Origin: Pseudokordiimonas caeni
GTDB taxonomy: Bacteria; Pseudomonadota; Alphaproteobacteria; Sphingomonadales; Kordiimonadaceae
DNA length: 64,000 bases
Direction of reading: 5' to 3'
Assembly: GCF_026719705.1 (NCBI RefSeq)
Contig: NZ_JAPPRR010000003.1
Span: 1 to 64,000, forward strand
Positions 34,601-43,205 of this stretch are shown here, piece after piece (positions within the stretch are counted from its first letter, which is position 1; every line of letters starts with the position of its first letter). The notes under the pieces were generated by a model. It saw nothing but the letters and a program-made list of their open reading frames with translations, did not search any database and was not told the DNA's origin. A program made the translations under genes and the position numbers.

Positions 34601-35386
34601 TCAGTCGGCGGGGATCTGGTCGCCGACGATATCCTTGTAGGGCCTCACATAGGGCGCGGTCGCAAGTGCGATGGTGCCTTTCTCGCGGGCGGCGATGATA
34701 CAGCCGTTGAAGCGGGTTGCCTTCGCCTGATCGCGAAACATCATGCGGTCGCCTATCGTCGGGAAAAGCCGAACGAAGCTCATGGCCGGCCAATGGGTAT
34801 CGCCATAGCGGGCGCCAGTGTTGCGGGTGCGGTCCATATAATCGATCGCGAAGATGAGCCCGTCGGTGAGGAAGACATCGACATCCCCGTTGACGAGCGC
34901 CTGCGTGGTGGCGAAGCCTGAAGGCGCTTCCCAATAGCTTTTCATCGTTGGCATCACACGGGCGAGCGAGGGGAACATCCGGGTCGCCCCGCCGAAGCCG
35001 AGGACGCGGAGGCCCGCGAGGTCTTCTGTCGTCCTGATCCTGAGCTGCCGGTCGGCCCGGAAAGCCACGCCGTTTGCCTGATGAATGAAGGCTTCGGTGC
35101 GATGCCCGGTGAGATCTGCGCTATCCCAGACAATCGCAACAGCATCGAAGCTTTCGTCATCTTCATACGCGAGCCAGTGCTGACCCCAGCGGTGCAGCAC
35201 ATAATCGGGCGTCATCCCGCATTCGTTGAAAATCGCATCAAGGGCTGCACGACTGCGGCCTTTTCCGTCCGAATCGAAATGGCCGGAAAGGATCGGCGCG
35301 GCAACCTTGATATCCCGAGCCTCAGCCAGCGCCGGCCAGAAGGCCAGCCCGAACAGGATCAATGTGTTACAGAGCCATCTCTTCAT
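34601..35386 (-). CDS. Periplasmic solute-binding protein (SBP_bac_3-like)
   Basis: This 261-residue protein has a signal peptide (MKRWLCNTLILFGLAFWPALAEA) and the two-lobed architecture of family 3 binding proteins (DESFDAVAIVWDSADLTG, LAGLRVLGFGGATRMFPSL, GDVDVFLTDGLIFAIDYMD). ATG 35386 begins the signal peptide. A longer start would place 12 polar residues before it. It abuts the acyl-CoA dehydrogenase gene tail to tail. There is no transporter gene nearby, and a sensor kinase is divergent. It may therefore feed a signal rather than an importer. Confidence 0.8.
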   Translation of the reverse strand: MKRWLCNTLILFGLAFWPALAEARDIKVAAPILSGHFDSDGKGRSRAALDAIFNECGMTPDYVLHRWGQHWLAYEDDESFDAVAIVWDSADLTGHRTEAFIHQANGVAFRADRQLRIRTTEDLAGLRVLGFGGATRMFPSLARVMPTMKSYWEAPSGFATTQALVNGDVDVFLTDGLIFAIDYMDRTRNTGARYGDTHWPAMSFVRLFPTIGDRMMFRDQAKATRFNGCIIAAREKGTIALATAPYVRPYKDIVGDQIPAD

Positions 35387-35492
35387 GCCATCCACGGTAG
35401 TCCCGGTCTGCCCCATTGACAATAATCATTGGCAATTGACTGATGGTTCGACATGATTGGAACACTGGTCCATCTCGGGAAAAGGGGGCTAT

Positions 35493-37424
35493 GTGCGCAT
35501 TTTCAGGTCCTTGATCAATGACCTGCCGATTCGCTATTTCGTACCGCTCGGCTTTCTGGTGGCCGCGCTGGTTGCGTTTGGCGTCTATATCGGTATCGCG
35601 CTGCCCGAGGCAGAGGACAAAGCCTTCGAGCTGACGGAAGCGGAATTCTATTCGCGGCTTGAAGACATGCAGGGGCGTTACAATTCGCTGCTCGCACAGG
35701 GCAATACCCTCGCGCTCAACCAGGATATCTTCATCCTCGCCAACAAGCCCGGGGTTTTGGGGCTCGCCCTTGTCGATCAGGATATGAGGGTGCGCCTTGC
35801 CAGCAATTCTTCCTATGAGGGGCGCCCGGCGAGCGAACTGCCCTTTCTGGTGGACCCGGCGCTGGTGAAGCGGGCGCTCTTGACCGGGCAGCAGGTCAGC
35901 AATCGGGATGAAAAAAGCGGAAGGCTGACCGGTTATGCAGGGCTTGGCTTTGTCGAAAGCGGGCAGATGACCCAGCTCTGCATCGTTTATGTGCTGAGCG
36001 CCGATGAAATCCGCCGCAATTTCCAGTCGGTCGCCGAACGCCCCATAACCATACTCGCAGTGACGCTGCTTCTGATCGCCGTTGGCGTTGCCGGGCTATT
36101 GTCCTGGAAAGTGGAACGACGCGTCAGCCAGCTTCTGAAAGCTGCGCGCAGTCTCGGGGAAGGCAAGTCCGGCCCGCTTGACCTCAATGTCCGCGGCACC
36201 GACGAATTCGGCCAGCTTGCAACTCTTGTCCGGGAGGCATCCGAAAAGCTCGAAGCCAGCCGACAGAGCCTTCGCGAGGCGGTTTCTGAGGCGCAGCGCG
36301 CCAATACCGCCAAATCGGCCTTCCTGTCGAACATGAGCCACGAAATCCGCACGCCGATGAATGGCGTGATCGGGGGCCTCAGCCTGTTGCAAAGTTCGAA
36401 GGACCCGGCCGAACGAGGTGAACTGATCGACGCGGCGCTCAGTTCTGCCCGGTCGCTCCTTGATATCATCAATGATATCCTCGACTTTTCGAAGCTGGAG
36501 GCCGCCAGGATGGACCTGCATCCGGCGCCGTTCCATCTCGGTCGGCTGTTTCAGGAAATCTACATGCTGATGCGCCATGTGGCGGCCGAGAAGCGAAACG
36601 AACTGACACTTGATATCTCGCCGGACTGCCAGACATGGATCGAGGCCGATGCCGCGCGCATCCGGCAGGTGATCAATAATCTGGTGGGCAATGCCATCAA
36701 ATTCACCGAAATGGGCAAGATCAAGCTGGTTGCCCGGCTGGTGGGCGGTGACAGGCCGGTCCTGAGCGTGCGGGTGGAAGATAATGGTCCCGGTATTTCC
36801 GAGGTCGACCAGCTCAAGCTGTTCCAGCGTTTCAGTCAGGTCTCGCAGGAGGAAGGCAAGCGCGCGTCGGGCACCGGGCTGGGGCTTGCCATCTGCAAGC
36901 AGCTTGTCACCCTGATGGGCGGCGAGATCAGCGTGATCAGCAGCGTGGGCGAAGGCAGCACTTTCCTTTTCAGTATCCCGGTGCGACGCGCGAGCGAGCA
37001 GGTGGCGGGCAGCGCCGGACAACCGATCGAAAGCCCGACGGGGCTCAATATCCTTCTGGCCGAGGACATGAAGCTGAACCAGATGCTGATCGGCCGCATG
37101 CTGGAGCGCATCGGCCATACGGTGGTGGTGGCGAAAGACGGGCGCGAGGCCCTGGCAGCGCTCGACCGCGAGGGCGAGGCCGATTTCGACCTGATCCTGA
37201 TGGACAACCAGATGCCGCATATCAGCGGGATCGAGGCCACACGCCTGATCCGCGCCCGCGCCGATGCCAAGGCCCGGCTGCCGATCATCGCGCTGACGGC
37301 AGGCGTGCTGCCGGAAGAACGCGAGGCCTTCTTCAAGGCAGGGATCGACGGTTTCATATCGAAGCCGGTGGAACCGGACCAGCTCCGATATGAAATAGAC
37401 CGGGTGCTTACTCGGCGGCCTTGA
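35493..37424 (+). CDS. Hybrid sensor histidine kinase-response regulator
   Basis: The 643-residue chain has a first membrane helix (about 15-35), a periplasmic domain of about 150 residues, a second helix (about 175-200), HAMP, HisKA with H283 (SNMSHEIRTPMNG), HATPase (NNLVGNAIKFTE, DNGPGIS, GTGLGLAI) and a receiver with acceptor D571 (ILMDNQMP) and LTAG. GTG 35493 follows a GGGGG run. TTG 35457 is an alternative. It lacks an Hpt domain, so phosphate must go to a separate Hpt or stay local. It is divergent from the binding protein gene and overlaps the PepSY gene tail to tail by 17 bases. Confidence 0.9.
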   Translation: MRIFRSLINDLPIRYFVPLGFLVAALVAFGVYIGIALPEAEDKAFELTEAEFYSRLEDMQGRYNSLLAQGNTLALNQDIFILANKPGVLGLALVDQDMRVRLASNSSYEGRPASELPFLVDPALVKRALLTGQQVSNRDEKSGRLTGYAGLGFVESGQMTQLCIVYVLSADEIRRNFQSVAERPITILAVTLLLIAVGVAGLLSWKVERRVSQLLKAARSLGEGKSGPLDLNVRGTDEFGQLATLVREASEKLEASRQSLREAVSEAQRANTAKSAFLSNMSHEIRTPMNGVIGGLSLLQSSKDPAERGELIDAALSSARSLLDIINDILDFSKLEAARMDLHPAPFHLGRLFQEIYMLMRHVAAEKRNELTLDISPDCQTWIEADAARIRQVINNLVGNAIKFTEMGKIKLVARLVGGDRPVLSVRVEDNGPGISEVDQLKLFQRFSQVSQEEGKRASGTGLGLAICKQLVTLMGGEISVISSVGEGSTFLFSIPVRRASEQVAGSAGQPIESPTGLNILLAEDMKLNQMLIGRMLERIGHTVVVAKDGREALAALDREGEADFDLILMDNQMPHISGIEATRLIRARADAKARLPIIALTAGVLPEEREAFFKAGIDGFISKPVEPDQLRYEIDRVLTRRP

Positions 37425-38895
37425 GGCTCAGCTCTGCTGCCTTCGTGCGGGGCACGCTGCGCCACAGAAGGAGGGCGCCGAGGGCGGCAAGCGCGATATC
37501 GATGACCATAGCATCAACGAGCGGATAGTCGCGCCAGATCAACCCGTGCAGCACCGCAAGAGTGACGAGGAGGATGCCGCCGATGAGCCGCGCGCCGGTG
37601 GCGAGTGTCGGCACCTCAAGCTTCGTATAGGCGAGCGCCAGCGGCAGGATGGTCACGGCCCAGTAAACCGGCAGCGCGGGTGCGACATCCAGAAGCTCGG
37701 TCAGGGCAGCAAGGGCGAAAGCCGGGATCTGGCCCCACACAAGGATTGCCCAAGCGCGCTCCAGCCGGGGCTTGCGATAGCCCTGCGTCCGCTTGCGCGC
37801 CAGCCAGATATTGACCCCGGTCGCCACAATGAGCGTCAGCCCGCTACCGAGGAACACATAGATCAGCTTCAGGGGCAGGCCGCCATAGGTGCCGAAATGC
37901 AGGGGCGCGAGCATGCCATAGATGCGCATGCCGATACTGCCATCCGTGTAACCCGCCTTGTGGTGGAAGGTGCCGTCTGGTGCAAAGGTCCACATCTCGG
38001 CGCGCGACAGGTGGCCCGGCTCAGCCGTTGCAACATGCACCATCTGGCCGGCGGTGCCGACATGGTCATAGCCGATCCACACAATCTCGGTGCCGGGTTT
38101 GGTGCTCTCGATCGAGGCGAGCACCGCGCGAACATCGGGGAGCGGCGCCACGGTCTCCACATCTTCGGGGTGCGAGCCGAAGAGGATTTCATAAACCTTG
38201 TCCTCATCCCCGTCATAGGCCGCATAGCCGACAATGCCGATGAAAAGGCTGGCAAGGCCGAGGAGCGAACCGGTCAGCGCCACGATCAGGTGGAAGGGCA
38301 GCGCCCAAACGCCCACGCGGTTGTGGATGTCGGCATTCGTCAGCCGGTCCGATCCGCCGATGCGCAGGCGGAAGGCATCCTTGATGATGCGGCGGTGGGC
38401 AATGAGGCCCGAAAACAGGCTGGCGATCATGATGGCGCCGGCGAGTCCCACGACATAAAGGCCGAAGGGACGCGGGAGGCTCAGCTGGTAATGATGGAAG
38501 CTCATGAATTGGGTCCAGCCGGTGTTCGCCATGGGCAACAGGTTGCCCTCGGCATCAGCCTGCCACTGTTTATAGTCACCAAGGTCGGTATAGCCGGTCA
38601 CCGTGATGCGCGGTTCTTCCGCACTCGGCCCCACCACATAGATGGCATGATCGAAACCTGCCTCCTTGGCGGCCACATAGGCGTTTTCCATCAGGCGTTC
38701 ATGCTGGGCCGGGCTGTAGCTCGACTGGAACGGCCCCGATGGGTCTTCCCATAGGCTGAATTCGGCCACCATCACGGCGAGCGTGCCCGAGAAGCAGATG
38801 ATGTAGAGAATGGCGCCAAAAAAGACCCCGAGCGCGGAATGCGCGTCGAGCATGGCCTTTGAAAGAACGGGCGTGATCGGATTCTGCATCTTCAT
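37408..38895 (-). CDS. PepSY-domain membrane protein (iron-uptake associated)
   Basis: This 495-residue protein has an N-terminal membrane helix (LGVFFGAILYIICFSGTLAVM), a periplasmic PepSY part, further helices (LYVVGLAGAIMIASLFSGLIAH, LIVALTGSLLGLASLFIGIVG) and a C-terminal helix bundle. The family (PiuB/FpvG-like) sits beside siderophore receptors and may act as a ferric reductase. It overlaps the next upstream gene by four bases. The cluster TonB receptor, small membrane protein and PepSY protein is on the minus strand behind a Fur-like box, so it is probably iron-regulated. Confidence 0.85.
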   Translation of the reverse strand: MKMQNPITPVLSKAMLDAHSALGVFFGAILYIICFSGTLAVMVAEFSLWEDPSGPFQSSYSPAQHERLMENAYVAAKEAGFDHAIYVVGPSAEEPRITVTGYTDLGDYKQWQADAEGNLLPMANTGWTQFMSFHHYQLSLPRPFGLYVVGLAGAIMIASLFSGLIAHRRIIKDAFRLRIGGSDRLTNADIHNRVGVWALPFHLIVALTGSLLGLASLFIGIVGYAAYDGDEDKVYEILFGSHPEDVETVAPLPDVRAVLASIESTKPGTEIVWIGYDHVGTAGQMVHVATAEPGHLSRAEMWTFAPDGTFHHKAGYTDGSIGMRIYGMLAPLHFGTYGGLPLKLIYVFLGSGLTLIVATGVNIWLARKRTQGYRKPRLERAWAILVWGQIPAFALAALTELLDVAPALPVYWAVTILPLALAYTKLEVPTLATGARLIGGILLVTLAVLHGLIWRDYPLVDAMVIDIALAALGALLLWRSVPRTKAAELSLKAAE

Positions 38896-39461
38896 GTCGG
38901 GTCCTTCGGCAGCAGGGAATAGGCGGTGACGCTGGCGATAATGATACTCATGTACATGCTACTGCGAAGCATACGCTTCTCGGCCATGCTGTAAAGCATG
39001 AGGACGGCCCAGAGCGTCGGGACGCTGAGGCCGGCGATCACCAGCCGTGTCTGCGGGTCGGTGGGGGCCGAGGTCGCCATCAGCACCGAAACGGCCATGG
39101 CAGCCGCGAAGGCAAGCGGCCCGCTGATCATGAAACGGGCAAAGCCCCGCCAGCGCTGGCCGGGTTCGGGTGGAGGCGGGGGCAGGATGCGTTCCTTGCG
39201 GTCGCGGTCCGGGCGGCGCTCGGCGCGCATGAGGATGCCGGCGAAGGCGACAAGCGCGCCGGTTTCAAGCGCCAGCGCAATACCGATCTCGGCGCCGAAG
39301 GTTTCGGCCCAGATGGCGGTCGATGCAGCCCAAAGGGCAATGGCGCCGGCAACACCCGCCGCCGCACGGCGACGGGCGGCCCAGGCACGGTGGGCGAGCA
39401 CGAGCCCACCGGCAGAAAGGCCAAGGGCGGCAGCGATGGGGAGGATGGTTGTCAGGCTCAT
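38892..39461 (-). CDS. Small integral membrane protein in the iron cluster
   Basis: This 189-residue protein has about five hydrophobic helices (for example ILPIAAALGLSAGGLVLAH and AGVAGAIALWAASTAIW) and a proline-rich cytoplasmic loop (ILPPPPPEPGQ). It resembles the small membrane proteins (DUF3649/DUF3325-type) encoded between TonB siderophore receptors and PepSY proteins. The specific family was not identified. Its stop overlaps the start of the PepSY gene by four bases, so the two are coupled. Confidence 0.7.
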   Translation of the reverse strand: MSLTTILPIAAALGLSAGGLVLAHRAWAARRRAAAGVAGAIALWAASTAIWAETFGAEIGIALALETGALVAFAGILMRAERRPDRDRKERILPPPPPEPGQRWRGFARFMISGPLAFAAAMAVSVLMATSAPTDPQTRLVIAGLSVPTLWAVLMLYSMAEKRMLRSSMYMSIIIASVTAYSLLPKDPT

Positions 39462-39480
39462 ATCACTGCCGCTCCCACAT

Positions 39481-41574
39481 TCAGTAACGGACTTTCAGGC
39501 GGGCCATCACGTTCCGGGGCGCACCATAGAAGGCCTGGTCCCAGTAAAGGCTCGTCAGATATTTCTCGTCCGTCAGGTTTTCGACATTGAAGCCGATCTC
39601 GACATTATCGGTCACGTCATAGGCGGCGGTCAGCGAGATCAGCGTGAAGGCTTTCTGGCGGATGGTGCCACCGGCAGCTTCCAGATACATGGCCTCCTGC
39701 CACTTCAGGGTGCCGCCAAGGCTCAGGCCCTCGATCATCGGCACTTCAAGGCTGGTGCCGAGGTTGAAGGTCTTGCGCGGGATGAAGGTGCGGGTCGGGT
39801 TGCCGTCCGGGTCTTTCAGGCTGAAGTCGGTGTAGCCGGCCTGAATGGTCCAGTCTTCGGTGATGCGGCCTGCGGCTTCGATCTCGAAACCTTTGGAGCG
39901 GATGTCGATGCCCTTGTAATAGCCGATGCCATCGGCGTTATAGCCGACCCATTCAGCGAAATTGTCCTGATCCGCCTTGAAGATGGCGAACGAGGTATAG
40001 AGCCGTTTGTCAAACCATTCGGCCTTGACGCCGGCCTCATAGCTTTTGCCGACGGCAGCACCGAGCGGCTTCAGGAAGGCGTCGGTTTCCGACTGGGCCT
40101 CATAGATATCGCTGTAGCTCGCGTAAAGGTTCACGTTTTCGAGGACCGACCAGGTGACGCCCACATAGGGGCTGATCTTGTCTTCCTCTCGGTCCATCGG
40201 CTCGTCGAAGCTCACGCCGTCGGTTTCCACATGGATGGCGTTGAAGCCGGCGATCAGGTTGACCTTGTCGCCAAGGTGGAAGTTGCCGGCGCCATAGAAG
40301 CGCGCGAACTTGTCGGTCCACTCACCCTTGCGGGTTTCATTCGCGAAGGCAGGACGGGCAATCTCGTTGCCACTCCAGCCGGGGAAGGACGGCAGCGCCC
40401 CCCAGGCCGGATCGGTGAAGGGGGCGTCTTCCTGATCGTAGATGCTGTCCGAATGCGCGGCGTTGATCCCGAAGACCATTTCGTGCGCGCGACCACCGAT
40501 ATTGAGGTCACCGGTCAGCGTCGCGTCCAGAAGCCAGCGTTCGGACCCCGCGAAATATTTGCCCGGATAGCCATAAAGACCAAGCCCGGTTTCGCTGTCA
40601 TAGGCGGGCGAGGAATAGGTGTAAAAGAGCTCCGACGGCTCGTCATACTTGTTCCAGGTGACCACGGCCTTGGCTTCCCAGCCGGCGGGCAGCAGGTAGG
40701 TCAGTTCGGCGAAGGCGGTTTTCGACTTGGTGTTCCAGAAGGTCCAGTTCATCGAGGTCGAGGTCGAGACATCGAAATCGGTCTGCTCGCCGTTGGCGTC
40801 CAGCATTGGCAGCGCACCCCACAGCACGCCGTCCGACTTGTTGTCCTGCTGCGTGAAGCCGAAGGTGACGGTCGCATTCTCGCCAAGCTGGCCGTCGATT
40901 ACCCCGTAAAAGACCGTGCGGTCGTTTTCATAAAGGTTGAGGTAGCTGTCACCCGATTCGACAGCGCCCACAAAACGTCCGGCCCACGAGCCGCTTTTCG
41001 TGAGTGGGCCCGATACGTCAACCTCAAGCCGTTTGCGATCCCACGAGCCGTAGGAGGCTTCGCCGTATGCCTCGAACTCGTTGGTCGGGCGCTTGCGCAC
41101 ATAGTTGATGGTGCCCGAAGGGTTGCCGGTGCCGGTGAGAAGGCCGTTGGCGCCGCGGATCACTTCAACCCGCTCATAGATGACGGTATCGAGGGCACCC
41201 ACCACGTTCCAGTTGAAGGGCAGGCCGATGCCATCCACCTGCATGCTTTTGATATCAAAGCCACGGGCGTTGTAATAGGTGCGGTCGGTCTCGACTTCCT
41301 CGACATTCACGCCGGTCGTCAGGTTCAGGAGCTTGTTGGCGTCTTTCAGGCCGAAGCGTTCCATGAAATCGCGACCGATCACGGTGACCGACTGCGGGGT
41401 GTCCATCAGGTCGAGCGGCAGGTTGGTCGCCCCTTTCGAGGTGCGGCTTTCGCGCGCCGCCACCACAAGGATGGTCTCGATATCGCCACCCGCCTCATCG
41501 GCCACGGCAGCGGAGGGGAGGGCGGCGGCAAGCGCCGTGCCGGTCATCAAAAGTGCTTTCAGCGAAAATTTCAT
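39481..41574 (-). CDS. TonB-dependent siderophore receptor
   Basis: This 697-residue outer membrane receptor has a signal peptide (MKFSLKALLMTGTALAAALPSAAVA), a plug domain (TPQSVTVIGRDFM, VEVIRGANGLLTGTGNPSGTINYVRKRP) and a 22-strand barrel ending in KVRY. The plug motifs are those of ferric-siderophore receptors (FhuA/FpvA-like). No STN signalling domain is seen before the plug. It heads the minus-strand iron cluster. Substrate class is inferred from family and from the Fur-like box upstream. Confidence 0.93.
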   Translation of the reverse strand: MKFSLKALLMTGTALAAALPSAAVADEAGGDIETILVVAARESRTSKGATNLPLDLMDTPQSVTVIGRDFMERFGLKDANKLLNLTTGVNVEEVETDRTYYNARGFDIKSMQVDGIGLPFNWNVVGALDTVIYERVEVIRGANGLLTGTGNPSGTINYVRKRPTNEFEAYGEASYGSWDRKRLEVDVSGPLTKSGSWAGRFVGAVESGDSYLNLYENDRTVFYGVIDGQLGENATVTFGFTQQDNKSDGVLWGALPMLDANGEQTDFDVSTSTSMNWTFWNTKSKTAFAELTYLLPAGWEAKAVVTWNKYDEPSELFYTYSSPAYDSETGLGLYGYPGKYFAGSERWLLDATLTGDLNIGGRAHEMVFGINAAHSDSIYDQEDAPFTDPAWGALPSFPGWSGNEIARPAFANETRKGEWTDKFARFYGAGNFHLGDKVNLIAGFNAIHVETDGVSFDEPMDREEDKISPYVGVTWSVLENVNLYASYSDIYEAQSETDAFLKPLGAAVGKSYEAGVKAEWFDKRLYTSFAIFKADQDNFAEWVGYNADGIGYYKGIDIRSKGFEIEAAGRITEDWTIQAGYTDFSLKDPDGNPTRTFIPRKTFNLGTSLEVPMIEGLSLGGTLKWQEAMYLEAAGGTIRQKAFTLISLTAAYDVTDNVEIGFNVENLTDEKYLTSLYWDQAFYGAPRNVMARLKVRY

Positions 41575-41676
41575 GGTTCCTGAGCCTTGTCGTTTATTCG
41601 GGGAAGCGCCGTCAGCCGAATGGGCGGCAGCAACGCATTGGCTCCTCTCCTAGGCGAGCATCACCTAGTTGTCAAC

Positions 41677-41695
41677 GATTCTGATAATCATTCTC
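41677..41695. promoter_or_regulatory. Fur box upstream of the TonB receptor
   Basis: The 19 bases match the classical Fur consensus GATAATGATAATCATTATC at 16 positions. They lie about 100 bases before the receptor start and 119 bases before the divergent SnoaL-like gene. Iron-dependent repression of the receptor cluster is likely. Confidence 0.75.
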
Positions 41696-41813
41696 AACAA
41701 ATGATTTGAATGACACGCCCGGTCGCAAGCGATCTTCCGCCTGTCGCAAAGGCATTCCGGTTCAAACAGGGTAAGCCATGCTGGGGCAGGAATTATGAGG
41801 GGAAGGAAGTTCC

Positions 41814-42296
41814 GTGATATCCAGACGTTTGAAAGGAATTGTCGTCGGCGTCTGCTTCGTATCGATTTCTGCGGCAGCCTTTGCGGATGAGGGAACATCG
41901 GCCGACCGCGAGGCCGTGTTGAAGCTCGAGGAAAGCATTGCGCTGGTGCTCGCAAACGACGGATTCGAACCCTATGCAGCGCTTTTCCATCCGGACTATA
42001 CAAACTGGATCAATCAGGACGTGCTGATGACCCGGGAAGACTATCTGAACGCTGTCAGGGGATGGTATGACGCCGGAAACAAGGCGGTTTCAACGCACCT
42101 CGTTCCTATTTCGCTTGATATCCACGGCGACATCGCAATCAGCCGCAGCCGCCTGCGCGAGGATTTCAACGATGGCACCGCCTTTGTCGGCCGGTTTGTG
42201 ACAGTCTCGAAAAAGACCGATGGGGTCTGGCTGCTTTATCGCACCAGTTTCACTACCGACTATCGCGGACCGGCAGCGGACGCGCCGACGCCCTAA
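41814..42296 (+). CDS. Secreted SnoaL/NTF2-like protein
   Basis: This 160-residue protein has a signal peptide (ISRRLKGIVVGVCFVSISAAAFA) and an NTF2-like cone fold (DREAVLKLEESIALVLANDG, FHPDYTNWINQDVLMTREDY, then SRSRLREDFNDGTAFVGRF). The GTG start follows GGGGAAGGAAG. The function is unknown, and the family binds small hydrophobic ligands. It is divergent from the TonB receptor and could share the Fur-like box. It overlaps the convergent oxygenase gene by four bases. Confidence 0.78.
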   Translation: MISRRLKGIVVGVCFVSISAAAFADEGTSADREAVLKLEESIALVLANDGFEPYAALFHPDYTNWINQDVLMTREDYLNAVRGWYDAGNKAVSTHLVPISLDIHGDIAISRSRLREDFNDGTAFVGRFVTVSKKTDGVWLLYRTSFTTDYRGPAADAPTP

Positions 42297-43153
42297 AGCA
42301 CGCCGAGTTCGCGCAGGCGTTCCTTCAGGTAGCTGTCGGCGGTGTAGCGGTCGGAGAGCACCACATCGGGGCGCGGGTGCAGGAAGAGGGGCATCGAGAT
42401 GCGGGACTTTTCGCTGCGTTCGCCCGTCGGGTTGATCACCCGGTGCTTGGTCGACGGGTAGTAATGCCCGGAGGCTTCCTGCAGCATGTCACCGATATTG
42501 ACGACCAGTGTGCCGAACTCGCACGGCACATCGATCCAGCTGCCGTCCTTCGCCTGCACCTGCAGGCCGGGCTCGTTGGCGGCGGGCAGGATGGTCAGGA
42601 GATTGATATCGGTGTGGGCGGCGGCGCGCACGGCACCCGGCTCTTCTGATCCGGTCATCGGCGGATAATGCAGGATGCGCAGGAGCGTCTTCTGGCTGTC
42701 GGCAATCATGGACGATAGCGGCACGCGGTAATTCTTCGCGATATCGGCAGGCGTGTTGGCCTCCACCCACGACAGCAGCGTGGCGGCGAGCTTGGTGGCG
42801 CCTGCATAATAGGCTTCCACATCGGCGCGCAGCTCTTCCGGGATACGGCCCCACGGGTAGAAATGGAAATATTCCTTGATGTCTTTCACATCATAGCCCT
42901 GCGCCTTTTCCGAGATGCTGGCCGGGAAGAAGCCGTCCTGCGTGTCGCGGCTGAAGTCGAAGCCCGTTTTGTCGCCGGTCTTGAACCAGTTTTCCCAGGT
43001 CTCGTAAATCCGGCTGACGAGCGCCTTGTCGATCGGATGGTTCTTCAGCACGCCGAAGCCGGTTTCGCGCAGCGAGGTCGCAAACTCGCGGGCGGCATCG
43101 GGGGCGGTGAAATCGACGGCGGAAAGGGTCGGCATATTTCTGGTCCTTGTCAT
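42293..43153 (-). CDS. 2-oxoglutarate/Fe(II) oxygenase (IPNS-like)
   Basis: This 286-residue protein belongs to the isopenicillin N synthase-like oxygenases. The iron triad is H-x-D in AAHTDINLLTIL and a distal His in STKHRVINP, with R-x-S in KSRISMPLF binding 2-oxoglutarate. The DIOX_N segment is at the N-terminus. Substrates range from gibberellin-like to amino acid derivatives and cannot be deduced. It stands alone on the minus strand next to the Na/Pi gene. Confidence 0.88.
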   Translation of the reverse strand: MTRTRNMPTLSAVDFTAPDAAREFATSLRETGFGVLKNHPIDKALVSRIYETWENWFKTGDKTGFDFSRDTQDGFFPASISEKAQGYDVKDIKEYFHFYPWGRIPEELRADVEAYYAGATKLAATLLSWVEANTPADIAKNYRVPLSSMIADSQKTLLRILHYPPMTGSEEPGAVRAAAHTDINLLTILPAANEPGLQVQAKDGSWIDVPCEFGTLVVNIGDMLQEASGHYYPSTKHRVINPTGERSEKSRISMPLFLHPRPDVVLSDRYTADSYLKERLRELGVL

Positions 43154-43205
43154 TCGGCGCTTTGGCCGGTGTTTTATCCGATGGGGCGGTAGGGGGAAAG
43201 CGGAT

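Noticed and set aside
38998-41583. 861-aa plus-strand ORF opposite the TonB receptor
   Set aside because: It is a shadow of the receptor and small membrane protein. The receptor has a signal peptide, plug and barrel motifs on the minus strand.
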